Assembly (NCBI GenBank): GCA_911728435.2
Contig: OU452198.1
Span: 23,098,001 to 23,162,000 of the forward strand
Source: Apoderus coryli
Taxonomy: Eukaryota; Arthropoda; Insecta; Coleoptera; Attelabidae
Direction of reading: 5' to 3'
DNA length: 64,000 bases
Shown: piece after piece, positions 31,523 through 44,501 of the stretch
Position numbering within the stretch: the stretch's first letter is position 1
Layout of the letters: each line of letters starts with the position of its first letter
The notes under the pieces: generated by a model
The model's input: the letters and a program-made list of their open reading frames with translations, nothing else
Database searches by the model: none
Told to the model about the DNA's origin: nothing
Translations under genes and position numbers: made by a program

Positions 31523-33788
31523 CTGTATGACCCTGTATATGGTTTTTTTAATTTGTTCTACACTTAACCACAGTATATTTAATATTTACGATGACTTAAC
31601 GTTTTTGCTACAGCTGATTATTTAAAGAATCAAAAACACTATCGACAGTTTTATTACCTTGCACCTCTAGTTCACATGTTTTTATTTTTCGTATATTGGT
31701 TTGACTTTTGTTATCTTTCAAAGTCTATAGGCATTAGCATTTTTCTTCGTTGACAATTAACTGACAAAGTTTCGTTGAAAATGAGCGGCAATTGCCCCTA
31801 TCATATCAGTTCAAGTGAACATAGAAGTGAGGCAAAGCTGTGCTAATTTAATAGACTTTGCCTTCCCTCACAATTGTTCTATTCCCTGGTTTTCAAGAAT
31901 AGCTGCCCAGCTGATCTTCAACGTAAATATCAGTTAGGTTCAACCGAGCGCCAGTTGAACGTATCACATCAATTCAACTGAATAGCGTTAAGTAAATATT
32001 TATTTGGAAAACAACAAACTAATAACTTTTATGTTACTTATTATTGTAAACATTTATATTTATAAATAAATAAACACTACTACTACTACTTATAAAAAAA
32101 TATATAAATGCAAAATTATAAATGGTTTTCTCTCATTGACTGAATACTTGGAATACCACGTTAATACCATCCAGTACATTATGTGCTTGTTTTCAAAACA
32201 ATTTCTGCTATTTTGGGTTATTCTTCTTTGATCTAAAACACGACAAATGAATTTTTAGACTACTTATGTTAAATAAATATGTGAGACAATTATCACCTTT
32301 TCAACTCTAGCAGAATTTATCTTCAGAAACCTTTATTGATTCGAAAACTATCTTAAACCTTGTTTACCATGTCGCTACATTAATTTGATCGTTTTGAAAT
32401 AATATTAATTTTCTTTTGGAAACATTATTAGTTGTACCCATGTTTCTATTTCGTGTAGGTACCTAATTGTATAACATATTTTATATTATGCTGCTTCTAT
32501 GATAAAAATACTTTCTCTAAATAAAAGTTTCTTTCCACAGAATAAGGAATGTATTATTCTGTGCTTTATGGTAAGTCGTTTTTGTTTACCAATGTGGAGA
32601 TTAGGAGATACCTAAGTAGTATGTGGTATAATATGTAGGTACGTACCTAGGAACATAAACAAATCTAGCTGAAATACCTTTAAATAAACATAAAAAGTAT
32701 TGTATTTTAAAGTACTTACGTAAGAAAGCTTGTATAGCCTTTTCTAGTGTTTGTTTACGTACGTGTAATATGTTTAACCTATTATAAGTACATCAAAAAT
32801 CGAATTTTGGCTAGAAATAAACATTAGGTATTAATAGAATATAATTACCGTGTACAATAACCAATATTAGAATGAATTTTATTATGTTTTTTCTATTTTC
32901 AAACAAATTAAAAGAATTTATATTTTATTTCGAAATGACACTTGTCATAATTGTCATACAGCAAATATTAGCTCTTTAGTTCCTTGGTTGTCAGATTTAT
33001 TTTTTCTTAGTATATAAAATATGTAATATATATTTATAGGGGAGAATATTTTCTTAAAAGTGGATTTGAAACTAAAGTTTTCATGAAAGAAAATTGAAAA
33101 TAAAGATTGGCTAATTTAAGTTTGTGGTTAATTAACTTGTGTTGGGTATGTAAATTGAATTGGGCTTGATTGATTTTGGTATTTTACGCCAATAATGATA
33201 TATTGAATAAAGTGTGGCAACCGCGATTTTCGCAATTTTTGTAAGTTGTTGTCACATTTTGAAAGAATTGAATGGAATGACATATAAATGATGGATTTTT
33301 TTCAACAACGAAATTATTTTAGCAAAGTTAAAATAAAATAAACTTGGGGAAATTAAGATTATATTTAATTAACCATCTGGGGGTGTGTCGGATCTAAATT
33401 GGTTTCAGTTTAATTAAGCTATTGCGCGAATAATAAGTACGAGGTGTAGGATAGAGATAATTTGAAAGACATTCTGGCAGCAAAGCATTGTAAGTTGGTA
33501 TGTTGTTTAATCGAGTAGATTCCATAAGAATAGCACACAAATCTGTTTTCTTTTCTACTGACTTTACTTTAATGAAAAATGTGACGATTTGGGAACTATT
33601 TTAAAAATGTTTCCCTTCAAAGGAGCCTCACCAAAGGTAGCCTAATGCCTATTCTCAATATTTAACTGTATGTTAAAACACATGACATATTTTACAATTG
33701 TTTTTCTTCGGAGGAGATACGTATGAACTTTTACTCGTTTTCGTTCAAGATTAGAGTGAATAAGGGCTCTCATAGTTTATACTAGTTA
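31523..33788. other. Noncoding 2.3-kb insertion/replacement in the LINE 3' end
   Basis: AT-rich, no coding frame recognised. It replaces about 150 bp of the LINE as seen in unit III. Its right half (32528-33712) is an inverted match to 58487-59612. It begins CTGTATGACCCTGTATATGG. No target duplication or terminal repeat was found, so its class is unknown. Confidence 0.6.
32528..33712 (+). repeat. Dispersed 1.15-kb noncoding repeat, copy 1
   Basis: Reads, with small indels, as the reverse complement of 58487-59612: for example CTTTCCACAGAATAAGGAATG here and its complement near 59590, and ATCGAGTAGATTCCATAAGA near 33510 matching 58640. No coding capacity. Confidence 0.8.
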
Positions 33789-33856
33789 ATATTGCTTGGG
33801 TTTATGTTTGTTTTATGTTGGGCTAGTGGATGGTTTCTTTTACGCCGCAACTAATG
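33789..33856 (+). repeat. LINE 3' end and hairpin left arm, end of unit II
   Basis: ATATTGCTTGGGTTTATG through CGCCGCAACTAATGTTAGTT, as before the hairpins at 21410 and 54148. The right arm is replaced by a Penelope-like copy. Confidence 0.7.
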
Positions 33857-34805
33857 TTAGTTAGTGTATTTACTATTAACTTAGAATTCTGAAATAAGAT
33901 TTTATGTCCGGTTTCGACAAAATGTTCGGCGAGTGCTGATGAAGTTATATTTCGAAGTCTGACCGATCTTTCATGTTCTTTCAGTCGTGTTGAAACTTTT
34001 CTTCCTGTTTCTCCAATGTATTCTTTACCACATGAGCATGGTACCGTATATACGCCTGATGCCTCTAGAGGTATTCGATCCTTTATTGGTCTTAAATAAG
34101 CAGATAATTTCGAACATGTTGCGAATCTAGATTTAATGTTATAGTTTTTCAAGATTTTTGAGATGCGGTCAGTTGTGCCTTGTACATACGGAAGAACTAC
34201 CTGAGCAACTGGAGGCTGAGACTCGCTACTGTTATTTCTATTTGAAATAGGTGATTTATATTTCCTTATCGATCGTTGGATATCTTTTAATTTATAGTTA
34301 TTGGATAGTAGAACAGATGTGAGATGTGATGGTTCTGATTCAAGCGATTCTGGTTGTGATAGAGAAAATGCACGATGAACTAATGAATTTATTACGGATG
34401 ATTTCTGCCTGTGTGTTGGCTTCCTATATACTGAATAACCTAAAGTCATGTCTGGTTTACGGCTTATAAGAAGGTCTAGAAAAGGCAACTTGTTGTTTTC
34501 TTCAATTTCTATAGTTAATCGGATACTAGAATGTATAGAGTTTACATGGGTAAGAAAATCCTGAATAGTGTCTCGTCCATGAGGCCAGATTATAAAAATG
34601 TCGTCAACATATCTTTTCCATATTTTTGGTTTAAGTGGGTAAGAACTTATTGCTTGGTCTTCGAAAATTTCCATGAATATATCTGCGATGACTGGAGAAA
34701 GTGGAGATCCCATGGCAGCGCCGGAAATTTGCTCGAATATTTGGTCGTTGAACATAAAATAAGTTGAGGTGAGGCACTTTTCTATGAGTGTTAGTATGTC
34801 TGAGC
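33857..34805 (-). mobile_element. Penelope-like element 2, truncated minus-strand copy
   Basis: Codes from mid-reverse transcriptase to GIY-YIG: SGAAMGSPLSPVIADIFME (motif B), KRYVDDIFIIW (motif C), NKLPFLDLLI, then GVYTVPCSCGKEYIGETG (GIY-YIG with CxC linker). It lacks the 5' half of the RT. An in-frame deletion seems to remove residues after YRKPTH compared with other Penelope-like proteins. At 33857 the frame runs into the LINE hairpin, so the nuclease end is lost. A different family from element 1. Confidence 0.85.
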
Positions 34806-35590
34806 ATCTCACATCTGTTCTACTATCCAATAACTATAAATTAAAAGATATCCAACGATCGATAAGGAAATATAAATCACCTATTTCAAATAGATATAAC
34901 AGTAGCGAGTCTCAGCCTCCAGTTGCTCAGGTAGTTCTTCCGTATGTACAAGGCACAACTGACCGCATCTCAAAAATCTTGAAAAACTATAACATTAAAT
35001 CTAGATTCGCAACATGTTCGAAATTATCTGCTTATTTAAGACCAATAAAGGATCGAATACCTCTAGAGGCATCAGGCGTATATACGGTACCATGCTCATG
35101 TGGTAAAGAATATATTGGAGAAACAGGAAGAAAAGTTTCAACACGACTGAAAGAACATGAAAGATCGGTCAGACTTCGAAATATAACTTCATCAGCACTC
35201 GCCGAACATTTTGTCGAAACCGGACATAAAATATTATTTCAGAATTCTAAGTTAATAGTAAATACACCGTTCTACTATCAAAGAAAAATACGGGAGGCAA
35301 TAGAAATTTTCAAACAACCAATAAACTTAAACCGTGATACGGGTTTATATCTTTCACCCATATGGCACGCAGTCATCAAGAACCCAACCCCGCCCCTACC
35401 AGCACCGACCAACCACGAAGCGACAAGCAAGGCACAGATCGATGGTACCACTATATAAGGATATGTACACAGCAAGAGAATTTAGTTTCAGTTTAACCGC
35501 GTTTACGTGAAGTTGCTCTGAAGAAGCTGACAGGATGATCAGCGAAACGTTAGCTAGTTTAAATTTGACGCAGGATTTATCCAGAAGTAT
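34806..35590 (+). mobile_element. Penelope-like element 2, truncated plus-strand copy with 3' end
   Basis: Head-to-head with the preceding copy. It starts at the segment LTSVLLSNNYKLKDIQRSIR and runs through the complete GIY-YIG nuclease and the C-terminal tail (stop 35456-35458), then a 3' UTR with a hammerhead-like motif near 35510-35556. About 470 bp (34806-35275) is an inverted repeat of 33857-34329. It joins the endonuclease array of unit III near 35600. Confidence 0.85.
35510..35556 (+). ncRNA. Hammerhead-like motif of Penelope-like element 2
   Basis: Stem I GCT, core CTGAAGA, stem II GCTGA/TCAGC, GAA, palindromic stem III ACGT, cleavage position T, stem I AGC. The core is conserved but stem I is only three pairs before a mismatch and stem III only four bases, so activity is less certain than for element 1. 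Confidence 0.6.
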
Positions 35591-35599
35591 AGTTTCATT

Positions 35600-37690
35600 A
35601 ACACTAATATACTTAGTAATAAAAATAAAAAACGTTTATTAAATAATAACAAAAATTAGATCAAAAAAATAATAAAAAACCAACAAAAAAAATCAATAAG
35701 GCTTATACGTGTATGAGAAATAGATGAAGCATAAAAATGATGTGGTTAACTTTGCACATTTTAATATTGGGTCTCTGTTAGGGAGTTTTGAGGAGTTAAC
35801 AGAGAGGCTTACCTCCAATTCATTTGACATTCTGGGCTTAACTGAAACGCGGGCAGATCCCTCACTGTTCAATGATATTTTTAATATCCCAGATTTTCGA
35901 ATTGGAAGAGGAGGTGGTCTGGCCTTCTATGGAAATAATACTAAAAAGTTTAATATTATGTATAATGATGATACTCCTGGTTGTTTCCTGGAACCTGGAA
36001 CACTTATGGATTTCTGAAAAATTCTAAAAAACTTGTTTACTTTCGATATTCTGAAATGAACAAATATATTTTCCAATTTTGATGAGGTGGCTGGTTTTAC
36101 TTCATATATAACCGTAATAAAATAAAACACTAATATACTTAGTAATAAAAATAAATAATGTTTATTAAATAATAACAAAAATTAGCTAAAAATAATAATA
36201 ATAAACCAACAAAAAAAATCAATAAGGCTTATACGTGTGTGGATATAGATGAAGCATAAAAATGATGTGGTTAACTTTGCACATTTTAATACTGGGTATC
36301 TGTTAGCGAGTTTTGAGGAGTTTTCAGAGAGGCTTACCTCCAATTCATTTGACATTCTGCGCTTATCTTCAAAACGTGGGCAGATCCCTCAATCTTCAAT
36401 GATATTTTTAATATCCCAGATTTTCGAATTGGAAGAGCATGTGGTTTGGCCTTCTATGGAAATAATACTAAAAAGTTTAATATTATGGATATTGATGATT
36501 GTTTCCTGGAACCTGGAACACTTATGGATTTCTGAAAAATTCTAAAAAACATGTTTACTTTCGATATTCTTAAATGAATAAATATATTTTCCAATTTTGT
36601 TGAGGTGGTTTTACTTCATATATAACAGTCATAAAATAAAACATTAATATACTTAGTAATAAAAATAAAAAACGTTTATTAAATAATAACAAAAATTAGA
36701 TAAAATATTAATAAAAAACCAACAAAAAAAAAATCAATAAGGCTTATACGTGTGTGAGATATAGATGAAGCATAAAAATGATATGGTTAACTCTGCATAT
36801 TTTAATATTGGGTCTCTGTTAGCGAGTTTTGAGAAGTTATCAGAGAGGCTTACCAATTCACTTGACATTCTGGGCTTGATGATACTCCTGGTTGTTTCCT
36901 GGAACACTTATGTATTTCTGAATAATTCTAAAAAACATGTTTACTTTCGATAGTCTGAAATGAACAAATATATTTTCGAATTTTGTTGAAGTGGTTGGTT
37001 TTACTTCATATAACAGTAATAAAATAAAACACTAATATACTTAATAATAAAAATAAATAATGTTTAGTAAATAATAATAAAAATTAGCTACAAATACTAA
37101 TAAAAAACCAACGAAAAATAAATCAATATATGGTGGAATATTTCTTATAGACGACTGTGGATTATATAACAGTAATAAAATAAAACACTGATATAATTTA
37201 TTAATATATAATTTAATATCAAAGATTAACTAAAAATAATAATCTGTTAGCGGGTTTTCAGGAGTTTTCAGCGAGACTTACCTCCAATTCATTTGACATT
37301 ATGGGCTTATCTGAAACTTGGGCAGAGCCCTCAATGTTGAGTGACATTTTTAATATCCCAGATTTTCGTCTTTTAAGAAATGACCGAATTGGAAGACGAG
37401 CTGGTGTGGCCTTCTATGGAAGTAATACTATAAAGTTTAATATTATTGATATTGATGATACTCCTGGTTGGTTCCTGAGACACTTGTTGATAAAAAATTC
37501 TGAAAAACATTTCGGTATTCTGAAATGAATAAATATATTTTCAAAATTTGTTGAGGAGGCCGGTTTTGCTTCATAAATAACAGTAATAAAATAAAACACT
37601 TATATAATTTAGTAATATATAATTTATTAACTAAAGATAATAATAAAAAACCAAATCCATGTTTACTGAGTATAAAAGTTTATTCTGTAT
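35600..37690 (+). repeat. Endonuclease-fragment tandem array, unit III (about four copies)
   Basis: Repeat starts at 35724, 36249 and 36765 (period 516-525 bp), then a diverged copy from ~37242. One repeat fewer than unit II, and the second copy here is a hybrid of the second and third copies of unit II, as unequal exchange or slippage would produce. Preceded directly by a Penelope-like tail. Confidence 0.8.
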
Positions 37691-37702
37691 GCAATTTAAG
37701 AA

Positions 37703-40700
37703 TGTGGCGTCTTAAATTATTCGTTAGAAAATATATAATAAGCGACCCCAAGATATCCTTGGATCGGGGAGAAAACTTCACCGGGAATTCCTATGAATAG
37801 TCTGATGACCTAGGGGCCAAGACGGCTAACTTTTAAACAGTTGGAGAAGGGGGTGGGTTAATCTAGCTGATTTTCCGACCTCAGCTTCTTCTGCTAATTC
37901 AGATGGGAGGGGACGCCACTGCCTAATTTTCCCTAAGGACATCGATGGTGTTCTGGGTAGGCAGACCCAACTCAGAGAAGATTTCCCGGGTAAAATCCAT
38001 ACTTAATCAAAAATGAAAACAACAACATGAACAACTTCGATTAAACACTACCAGTTTAATTATAAACCAAAAGGTAAGTACTTATGTACAATGGAAATAT
38101 AAATAGATTTATATGATTATCAGATGAGATCATAAAATTATACTAAAAATTTAATGAATGGGAATTTCAGTTAACACGACTTAGGTATCTAGATTTATAT
38201 TAAAAATTTAAATTTAAATCAGAGAAGAAGGAAAATTAGAAAATCGCTGGCTACGCCAATTGGTAAATGACCACCTAAATTAAGTATTTGTTTAGATTAA
38301 ATGAGATAAATTAATAATGACTTCTTGTATAACAAGATCGACACGACCTCGGTGGTGCACCACTGAGTTTACAACTCAGTATAACATTTCACGCTAATCA
38401 AGTTACGATATTAAAAAAAAATTGATTTAACAATAAATATGGTTTACCAAAAGTCCGCTATTCAATTGTAAGTAATTATAAATTGGTATGTAAATAATTG
38501 AACATAAATAAATAAAAATTATTTGTGGCACTTAGCTGGGATCCCGCCCCGTCGAGCAATCACCAGCTCCGCAGCTTGTCGTACGCACTAACTGCTCGGT
38601 CCACTACCATAGCTACAATCTAAATACCCAATCGCTGACATAAACCATAATACCAGTCCTATATCGTAACTGCAACTTCGATACCCAAGCTCGGTACTAG
38701 AAATCCATACCTCCGTACTACAACTCGTACTTGATACGAAACCAAAACTAAAACTCGTACTAGAACTCGTACTAGAACCCGTACTAGAACCCTGTAGGAA
38801 GAGACCTACAGTTAGTAATCTAACCAAATAGATAGATAACACTACCAAAATTCACTACTAATATAGCGAGAAAGAAAAATATCAAAATATACATAATAAT
38901 CATACTTAAAAATACAGACTGTACATTACCTTTCCGGAAAAGGGTTTTCCAAAACTCCTGTGAGAATCTCACCTCACGAACTCCAAATTTTCACAATTCG
39001 AACCCGTCTTTTGGTGAAAAGGTACATCCAATACTTTACCTACCTACCTACCTAATCCACGTGCTGCTCAAAACCTAACATGGCGTAATTATCCTCGAAC
39101 GAGTTAGGCGTGGCTATACTTTACAGTGATTCAATATCAATCAATGCCCAAAACCAAATCCAAACAACCACTACGCCTGTATAACTTGAATTATTACCAA
39201 GAATCCCCTACTACAAATCCATTAACGGGGTAGAATTCACTTTCTACATGTGGTAATATTCAATCACCACGAGTTCTGAACTTTCACGAGAAATGGCCAC
39301 CAATAACTAACTACTTCAGGCTACCACGCCGAATTTCTAACTTTTTCCAGTATTTTTTTCGGTAATTATTTATAATTATCCCGCCAAACGCCAATATGTC
39401 ACAATCGTCAACAATAATGACAAACCACAACTGTCATAGTCGTCACCTGGCACGACCGGGTTTAACGTGCAACCATAGAGGTGTTCAATCGCGGAGTGTC
39501 AAAGGGAACGCCTCCCGTTCGCGAACTACTCGCGATGGCGTCAGAAAGGTTAGGCATCCGTATCAGCCCAAAAGGTAGTTTCACATAAAATACATAAAAG
39601 ATTGTCAACAGTCAGAACAGAACTGGTACAATCCCATGTAACTCACCGTATGAAAGATAGACCACGTACCGAATATTTCAAGTCACAAATAAGGTATATA
39701 AAATAGTAACAATAGTTGCTATTATTTTTCGTCAAATCCGAGACCGTAATAATGCAAGTCAACGCGACATGCATTATACAGTGAAGTGTGGTTTACGATA
39801 CTGGCTTACCAATATCGGGGGACATGTCCACGAGAAGAGAGCCCCAGCATAATATAGAATATGCCACCACTGACACCTTAAAACTAACAGACAGTTTCCG
39901 CGCGAAGATACGGTCAACGCCGCACGCCACCGGCAAGAGAATGCGCAAGAAGAGACAATTCCAAAAGAGCGAGGATCCACCGTCATCCTGCCACTCTTAA
40001 GATAAATAGTCGGGTTCGGTAGCTGTTTTAGGATAGAAGACAGACCAGGGGCAAGTTCAACAATTCCCGTTAAGGCGGAGGAACGCATCGTTCATGCCCC
40101 CTCCGACTAAATATCCCAGAACGCCGCTCTACACAACAGTCTCAACCGAACAACGCACAAATGTGCCCATCGGCCGCACCGTCCCGCAGAACATACAAAA
40201 TAAAGAAAACAGAAACCCTAAACAACATACGTCATTCATGCGCAACAGAACCTTACAATCCGGCACCACCGTACCAAAAGCCAGCGCCATCCAAGCATAA
40301 GCCCACGCAGCTGTCAGAAGACAATAGCAAAAACCAACATAACCTTACATGTCATTACAAACCAACAGGCACTAAATAAATAGCAATCTTATAAATATTA
40401 TGATTAATAGCAACCAAGTCCGTTCATAAACCAGAATTAATAAGTATATTAAGGAATAGTTATAGAGAATACGCGTATTTATTCGTACTCAGCCTAGCCC
40501 TCTATCAACACACAGTAACTAAGTATACCAAAACATAACCTACCGGTCTGCCGTGTTTACATCCAGTATTTACGCAATTATTTAGGATTTGTATCATATC
40601 TTCCGACCAAAAATACATGAAAACATCAGCCAACAAGGTAAAGGATTTTCACAAACAATAACAGTTCTGATATACAGTGGATTACATCAATAATTAACTC

Positions 40701-41308
40701 CAAACATAGAGATACACAGTGGAGCACTAAAGTCAGTGTAATCTAGGGCTTAGAGAAGAGGTAAGGCTTAGAACAGTTGAGTAGAAGTTAATTACAATCA
40801 CATTTCAGCCGTAGGAATTCCATCATGGAGATTTGCGGAAGAATTATGGATAAAAACAGCCACGAATGCCGCCGCACTTAGGGTAAAAACAAATGAAGCC
40901 GTACAGAAACACAACGCAAAACAGACTTAATAACACTTATCCCCAATCAAACAGAGTGCAGCCAGGGACGTACCAAGCAGACATCTACCAGTTAAATTAA
41001 TTATAATTACAATACAAATCACAAAACTTGTCCGGCATGCCACAGGTGCCCGAAGACGTAGGTTTAAGGAGGGAAATTCAGATCTAGGATGGTAGCAGTG
41101 AACTAAATAACACTGGCAAAGCCTGCCTATAAGTGAACAATAAATACAGATCAAAAGAACATAACCAAGTGTGTTTTATTAAGAAATAATTGATTAAGAA
41201 AGTCGTTCATTGGTGAGTATTAATTTTGTTTTTTAGAAATGTACTTTAAGGTGAGAAATACGACACAAAGTCTGCTCGTGCACGGTTTGCCTAAATCTTA
41301 ACGTTACA
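37703..41308 (-). repeat. 3' LTR of gypsy B (3606 bp)
   Basis: On the minus strand begins TGTAACGTTAAGATTTAGG and ends ACGCCACA, the same ends as element A, but the interior is mostly different. It holds a short tandem run of CTCGTACTAGAA-type repeats near 38752-38792 and a pair of overlapping hairpins at 38348-38380. No gene. Confidence 0.93.
38348..38380. repeat. Two overlapping hairpins in the gypsy B LTR
   Basis: CTCGGTGGTGCACCACTGAG (palindrome, one G-T) overlaps ACTGAGTTTACAACTCAGT (8-bp stem). They share ACTGAG, so only one can form at a time. Also in the other LTR at 46747-46779. Confidence 0.6.
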
Positions 41309-41320
41309 GTTTCCCCTCCA
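41309..41320 (-). promoter_or_regulatory. Polypurine tract of gypsy B
   Basis: TGGAGGGGAAAC on the minus strand, directly before the 3' LTR; preceded by the same GTTAATGTCCTGAAG as in element A. Confidence 0.8.
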
Positions 41321-41331
41321 TCTTCAGGACA

Positions 41332-41348
41332 TTAACCCACAGGGTTAA
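41332..41348 (-). promoter_or_regulatory. Hairpin over the pol stop codon, gypsy B
   Basis: TTAACCC/GGGTTAA around TGT, at the same place as the 15256-15274 hairpin of element A. Confidence 0.55.
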
Positions 41349-44300
41349 TCATCGCGATCGGTGGCCTCTCGCAGGTCCTTAACGTGCCACACTCCCTTTT
41401 CATTCCCTAACTCATCCATCAATAAATACGTCCATGGCGACACACGCTTTTTAATGTAGAAGGGCCCCACAAATTTTGGAGCAAACTTCTTAGTATAAAA
41501 TTTCGATGCATCCGAGAGAACAAAATTCTTTTTATACACTAGTTGATTTGGGAAGAATTCGGCGTGAGGCCTGCGCAGATTATATCTCTCGCACGCTCTT
41601 CTACCCGCATCCTGCAATCTCCGACGGACATCTCTATATAAGGTCAAAAATCCCTCGTTTCTAGTTTCAAGATCCTCATAGGCTGGAGCCTCCCCAGTAC
41701 CCGAAAAGATTCCATCAGCCCTATAGTCATCCCCGCAGAGTGCCATGTTCCTGCCAAAATTGACGAAGTATGGCGAATGGTGAGTAACTTCATGTCTCGC
41801 AGTCCTCAAAGCGCACGCGAGTTTGTCAATGTTCTCGTCCCACTTTTTGTGGTTATCACCCACGTACATCGAGAGCATAATTTTCAACGTACGGTTCACC
41901 CGCTCTGTTGGATTTGCCCGTGGGTGGTAATTAGCATTATAACGCAACCTACACTTATACGATTTAACGAACTTGACAAACGCAGCACTCGTGAACTGCG
42001 GGCCGTTGTCGCATAGGATGACTCGCGGAGCACCGAACATAAGAAAAACCTGGCTCTCTATCCGCGCAATCAGAGTGTTCGAGGTAGACTTCCTTAGGGG
42101 AAACACCAGCGAAAACTTGGAAAGACAATCCGTTACAACTAGTATAAAGGTGTTCCCGTGGGTAGATCTCGGCAGCGGTCCCATTAGATCCATCGCGATA
42201 ATCTCCCAGGGTACCTTCGGCACTTCATTTGACACCATCTTATCTGGCAGCAATCTATTAGTAGGTTTGTACCGTACACACAGGGGACACCGTCTTACGA
42301 AGCGAGCGACATCCGCCAACATCCTCGGCCAAAAATACTTTTCCCTCAAACGAGAGTAGGTCTTATATACACCCATATGGGCGGCGGTTGGGGGTTCATG
42401 AGATGCACGGATCACCTCCATACGACGCTCTTTTGGGACTACCTCCCTCCAGTGGTCGGCATCTCGAGTAAGGCCGGGGTAGTCATCGGACTTTACATAT
42501 TTCCATATCCCACCATCAGAAACTCGCCAATTACTCATTTTCGAAGGTTTCTCGCAGATCCTGACAATCATCTTTTTATACCAAGGGTCCCTAACTTCTG
42601 ACGTATCAACTCTCTCAGGCACATTCACGGAATCCAACACAGGGACAGATCTCGACAGCATGTCGGGCACAATATGTTCTCTACCCCTCCGGTGAACAAT
42701 GGTGAAATCGAATTGTTGGAGCTGCACCGCCCATCGGGCTAGGCGACCGGTGGGATCCTTGAGATTCTGCAGCCATACCAGGCTATAATGGTCTGTGATG
42801 ACAGTAAAAGCGACTCCTTCGATATAGGGACGAAGCTTCAGGACCGCCCAGAGTACAGCAAGACATTCCCGCTCAGTGGTAGAAAAGTTACGCTCTTGCT
42901 TGGATAGAGATCTTGATAAAAAGCATACCACGCGATCACCATCGGCGTGAGGCTGTGTTAGGACGGCCCCTAAACCGTAGCCACTAGCGTCAGTCTGGAC
43001 AACAAACGGAAGAGAATAGTCAGGGCAGCTTAATACTGGTGCCTTTACCAGATACTCTTTGATGGTTCTAAAAGCAATCTCACACTCAGGGGTCCACTCG
43101 AACTTCCTGCCCTTCTTGAGGAGGTCAGTGATGGGAGCAACGACAGTAGAAAAATCCTTGATGAATCGACGGTACCAAGAGAAGGTTCCAACAACTCTCC
43201 TGACCTCAGGGACACTTCTTGGCGTGGGGAGCTCCAACATTGCCCCAACTTTATCCGGGACCACGTGCAATCCAAAACGATCGACAACGTACCCAAGGTA
43301 ACGCATTTGCGGACGACAAAATTGGCACTTCTCAAAGCTGACAGTAAGTTGGGCATCTCGGAGTCTCTCAAATACCTCCTCCAAAACAGCTACATGCTTA
43401 TCAAACGTCTGCGTCACCACCACCACATCGTCGAGGTAAACGAAAACATACGGCTCCAGGCCATCCAAGACACGGTCAATGAGTCTTTGCCAAGTGGCGG
43501 GAGCATTGTGCAGGCCAAACGGCATACGGCGGAACTGGAAGAGTCCACGGTTGGGGACGGTGAAAGCGGTAAAAGGACGAGAGCTCTCAGCGACAGGGAC
43601 CTGCCAATACGCGGATTTAATATCGAGACTAGAGAGGTATTGGGCTTGCTTTAATTTATCTAGGGTATCAGCCACTAGCGGGAGAGGGTAACTATCTCGT
43701 TCCGTAACAGAATTCAACTTGCGGTAGTCAACGCAAAAGTGATAGCTACCATCCTTTTTCTTGACTAGTAGGATAGGGGATGCCCAAGGACTCTTGGAGG
43801 GTTCCACCACTCCAAGCTGCAACATCTCGTCGAGCTCCTCATCAATATGCTTCTGGATCACAGGGGACACTCGGTAATAACGCTGTTTAATTCACGTGCT
43901 CCACCCTATTCGTACAGCCAAGACTTCCGGACATTAAACATTTATTTCGCTCAATCAGCTCCTGTAACAACGCTTGCTGTTGATTGGTGAGGACACCGCG
44001 ATCAACCTCCACCGCATCAACACCAGCAATCCCGGAAAAATGCCATTCGTTGTGTCTCAAATCAGGCACCACTCCCATGGACCTCCAGAAGTCAGCTCCA
44101 AGAATCAACAAGTGGGGCAACTCCAACACCACAATGACCGTCAAAATACACACACGCTCCCGCAACGTGAAGGGGACCTCGCACACTCCCGCTCCAGTAC
44201 ATCGCTGCCCATTGGCCACTGTACACCCCACAGGAACGCTTGTGTTCAACTACAACCCCAAATCCTTTAATTGATTCCAACCCGGGGCACCCACAATCGT

Positions 44301-44501
44301 ACGAGACGCGCCAGAGTCCAAAAGTCCCAGAAATTCCCTCCCAAAAACGCTGACACGCAGATACGGCCGCTCGTCATTAACAGCGTTTTCAAGGACGAAG
44401 TCGAGGACGGTTTTAATTTTTGGGGGTAAAGGGGTGGACATTAGAGCGCTCCCAAGGCTATTGCCTAGGAGCGCCTTGCGGCGTTTCCCGACCGTGAACA
44501 A
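41345..44501 (-). pseudogene. pol: Pol of gypsy B, broken
   Basis: Protease, reverse transcriptase, RNase H and integrase in the order of element A. Two breaks: an AAG-to-TAG nonsense change after the protease active site (stop at 44250-44252), and a deletion of about 20 bases between protease and reverse transcriptase (around 43890) that shifts the frame. From 43870 to 41345 the frame is open for 841 residues with YLDD, the RNase H motifs (VQTDASGYGLGAVL) and integrase (MDLMGPLP, CDNGPQF, PTERVNR; same short D-E spacing as A). It cannot be expressed as one polyprotein, but proteins from an active relative could move the copy. Confidence 0.92.
44446..44489 (-). promoter_or_regulatory. -1 ribosomal frameshift signal of gypsy B
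   Basis: GGGAAAC (44483-44489, minus strand), 8-nt spacer, then GCGCTCC pairing with GGAGCGC and an inner AGGC/GCCT around AATA. Compared with A the inner stem changes from TAGGT/ACCTA by paired changes (T-A to C-G) and the outer stem gains a pair. Confidence 0.88.

Larger units (their letters stand above)
21485..33862. repeat. Composite tandem unit II
   Basis: Second copy of the composite unit, nearly identical to unit I where they align. Its endonuclease-fragment array is longer (about five units against about two). Its LINE is split by a 381-bp insert at 29974-30354. From about 31523 to 33788 a different 2.3-kb sequence replaces part of the LINE 3' end. The unit stops in the left arm of the terminal hairpin, where it is fused to a Penelope-like copy near 33857. 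Confidence 0.8.

Noticed and set aside
38588..38848. Ser/Thr-rich frame in the gypsy B LTR (also 46987-47247)
   Set aside because: Created by a short CTCGTACTAGAA-type tandem repeat read on the minus strand; no sign of a real protein.
40094..40379. Overlapping short frames in the gypsy B LTR (also 48594-48879)
   Set aside because: Identical in both LTRs, overlapping in two frames, and without homology signals.
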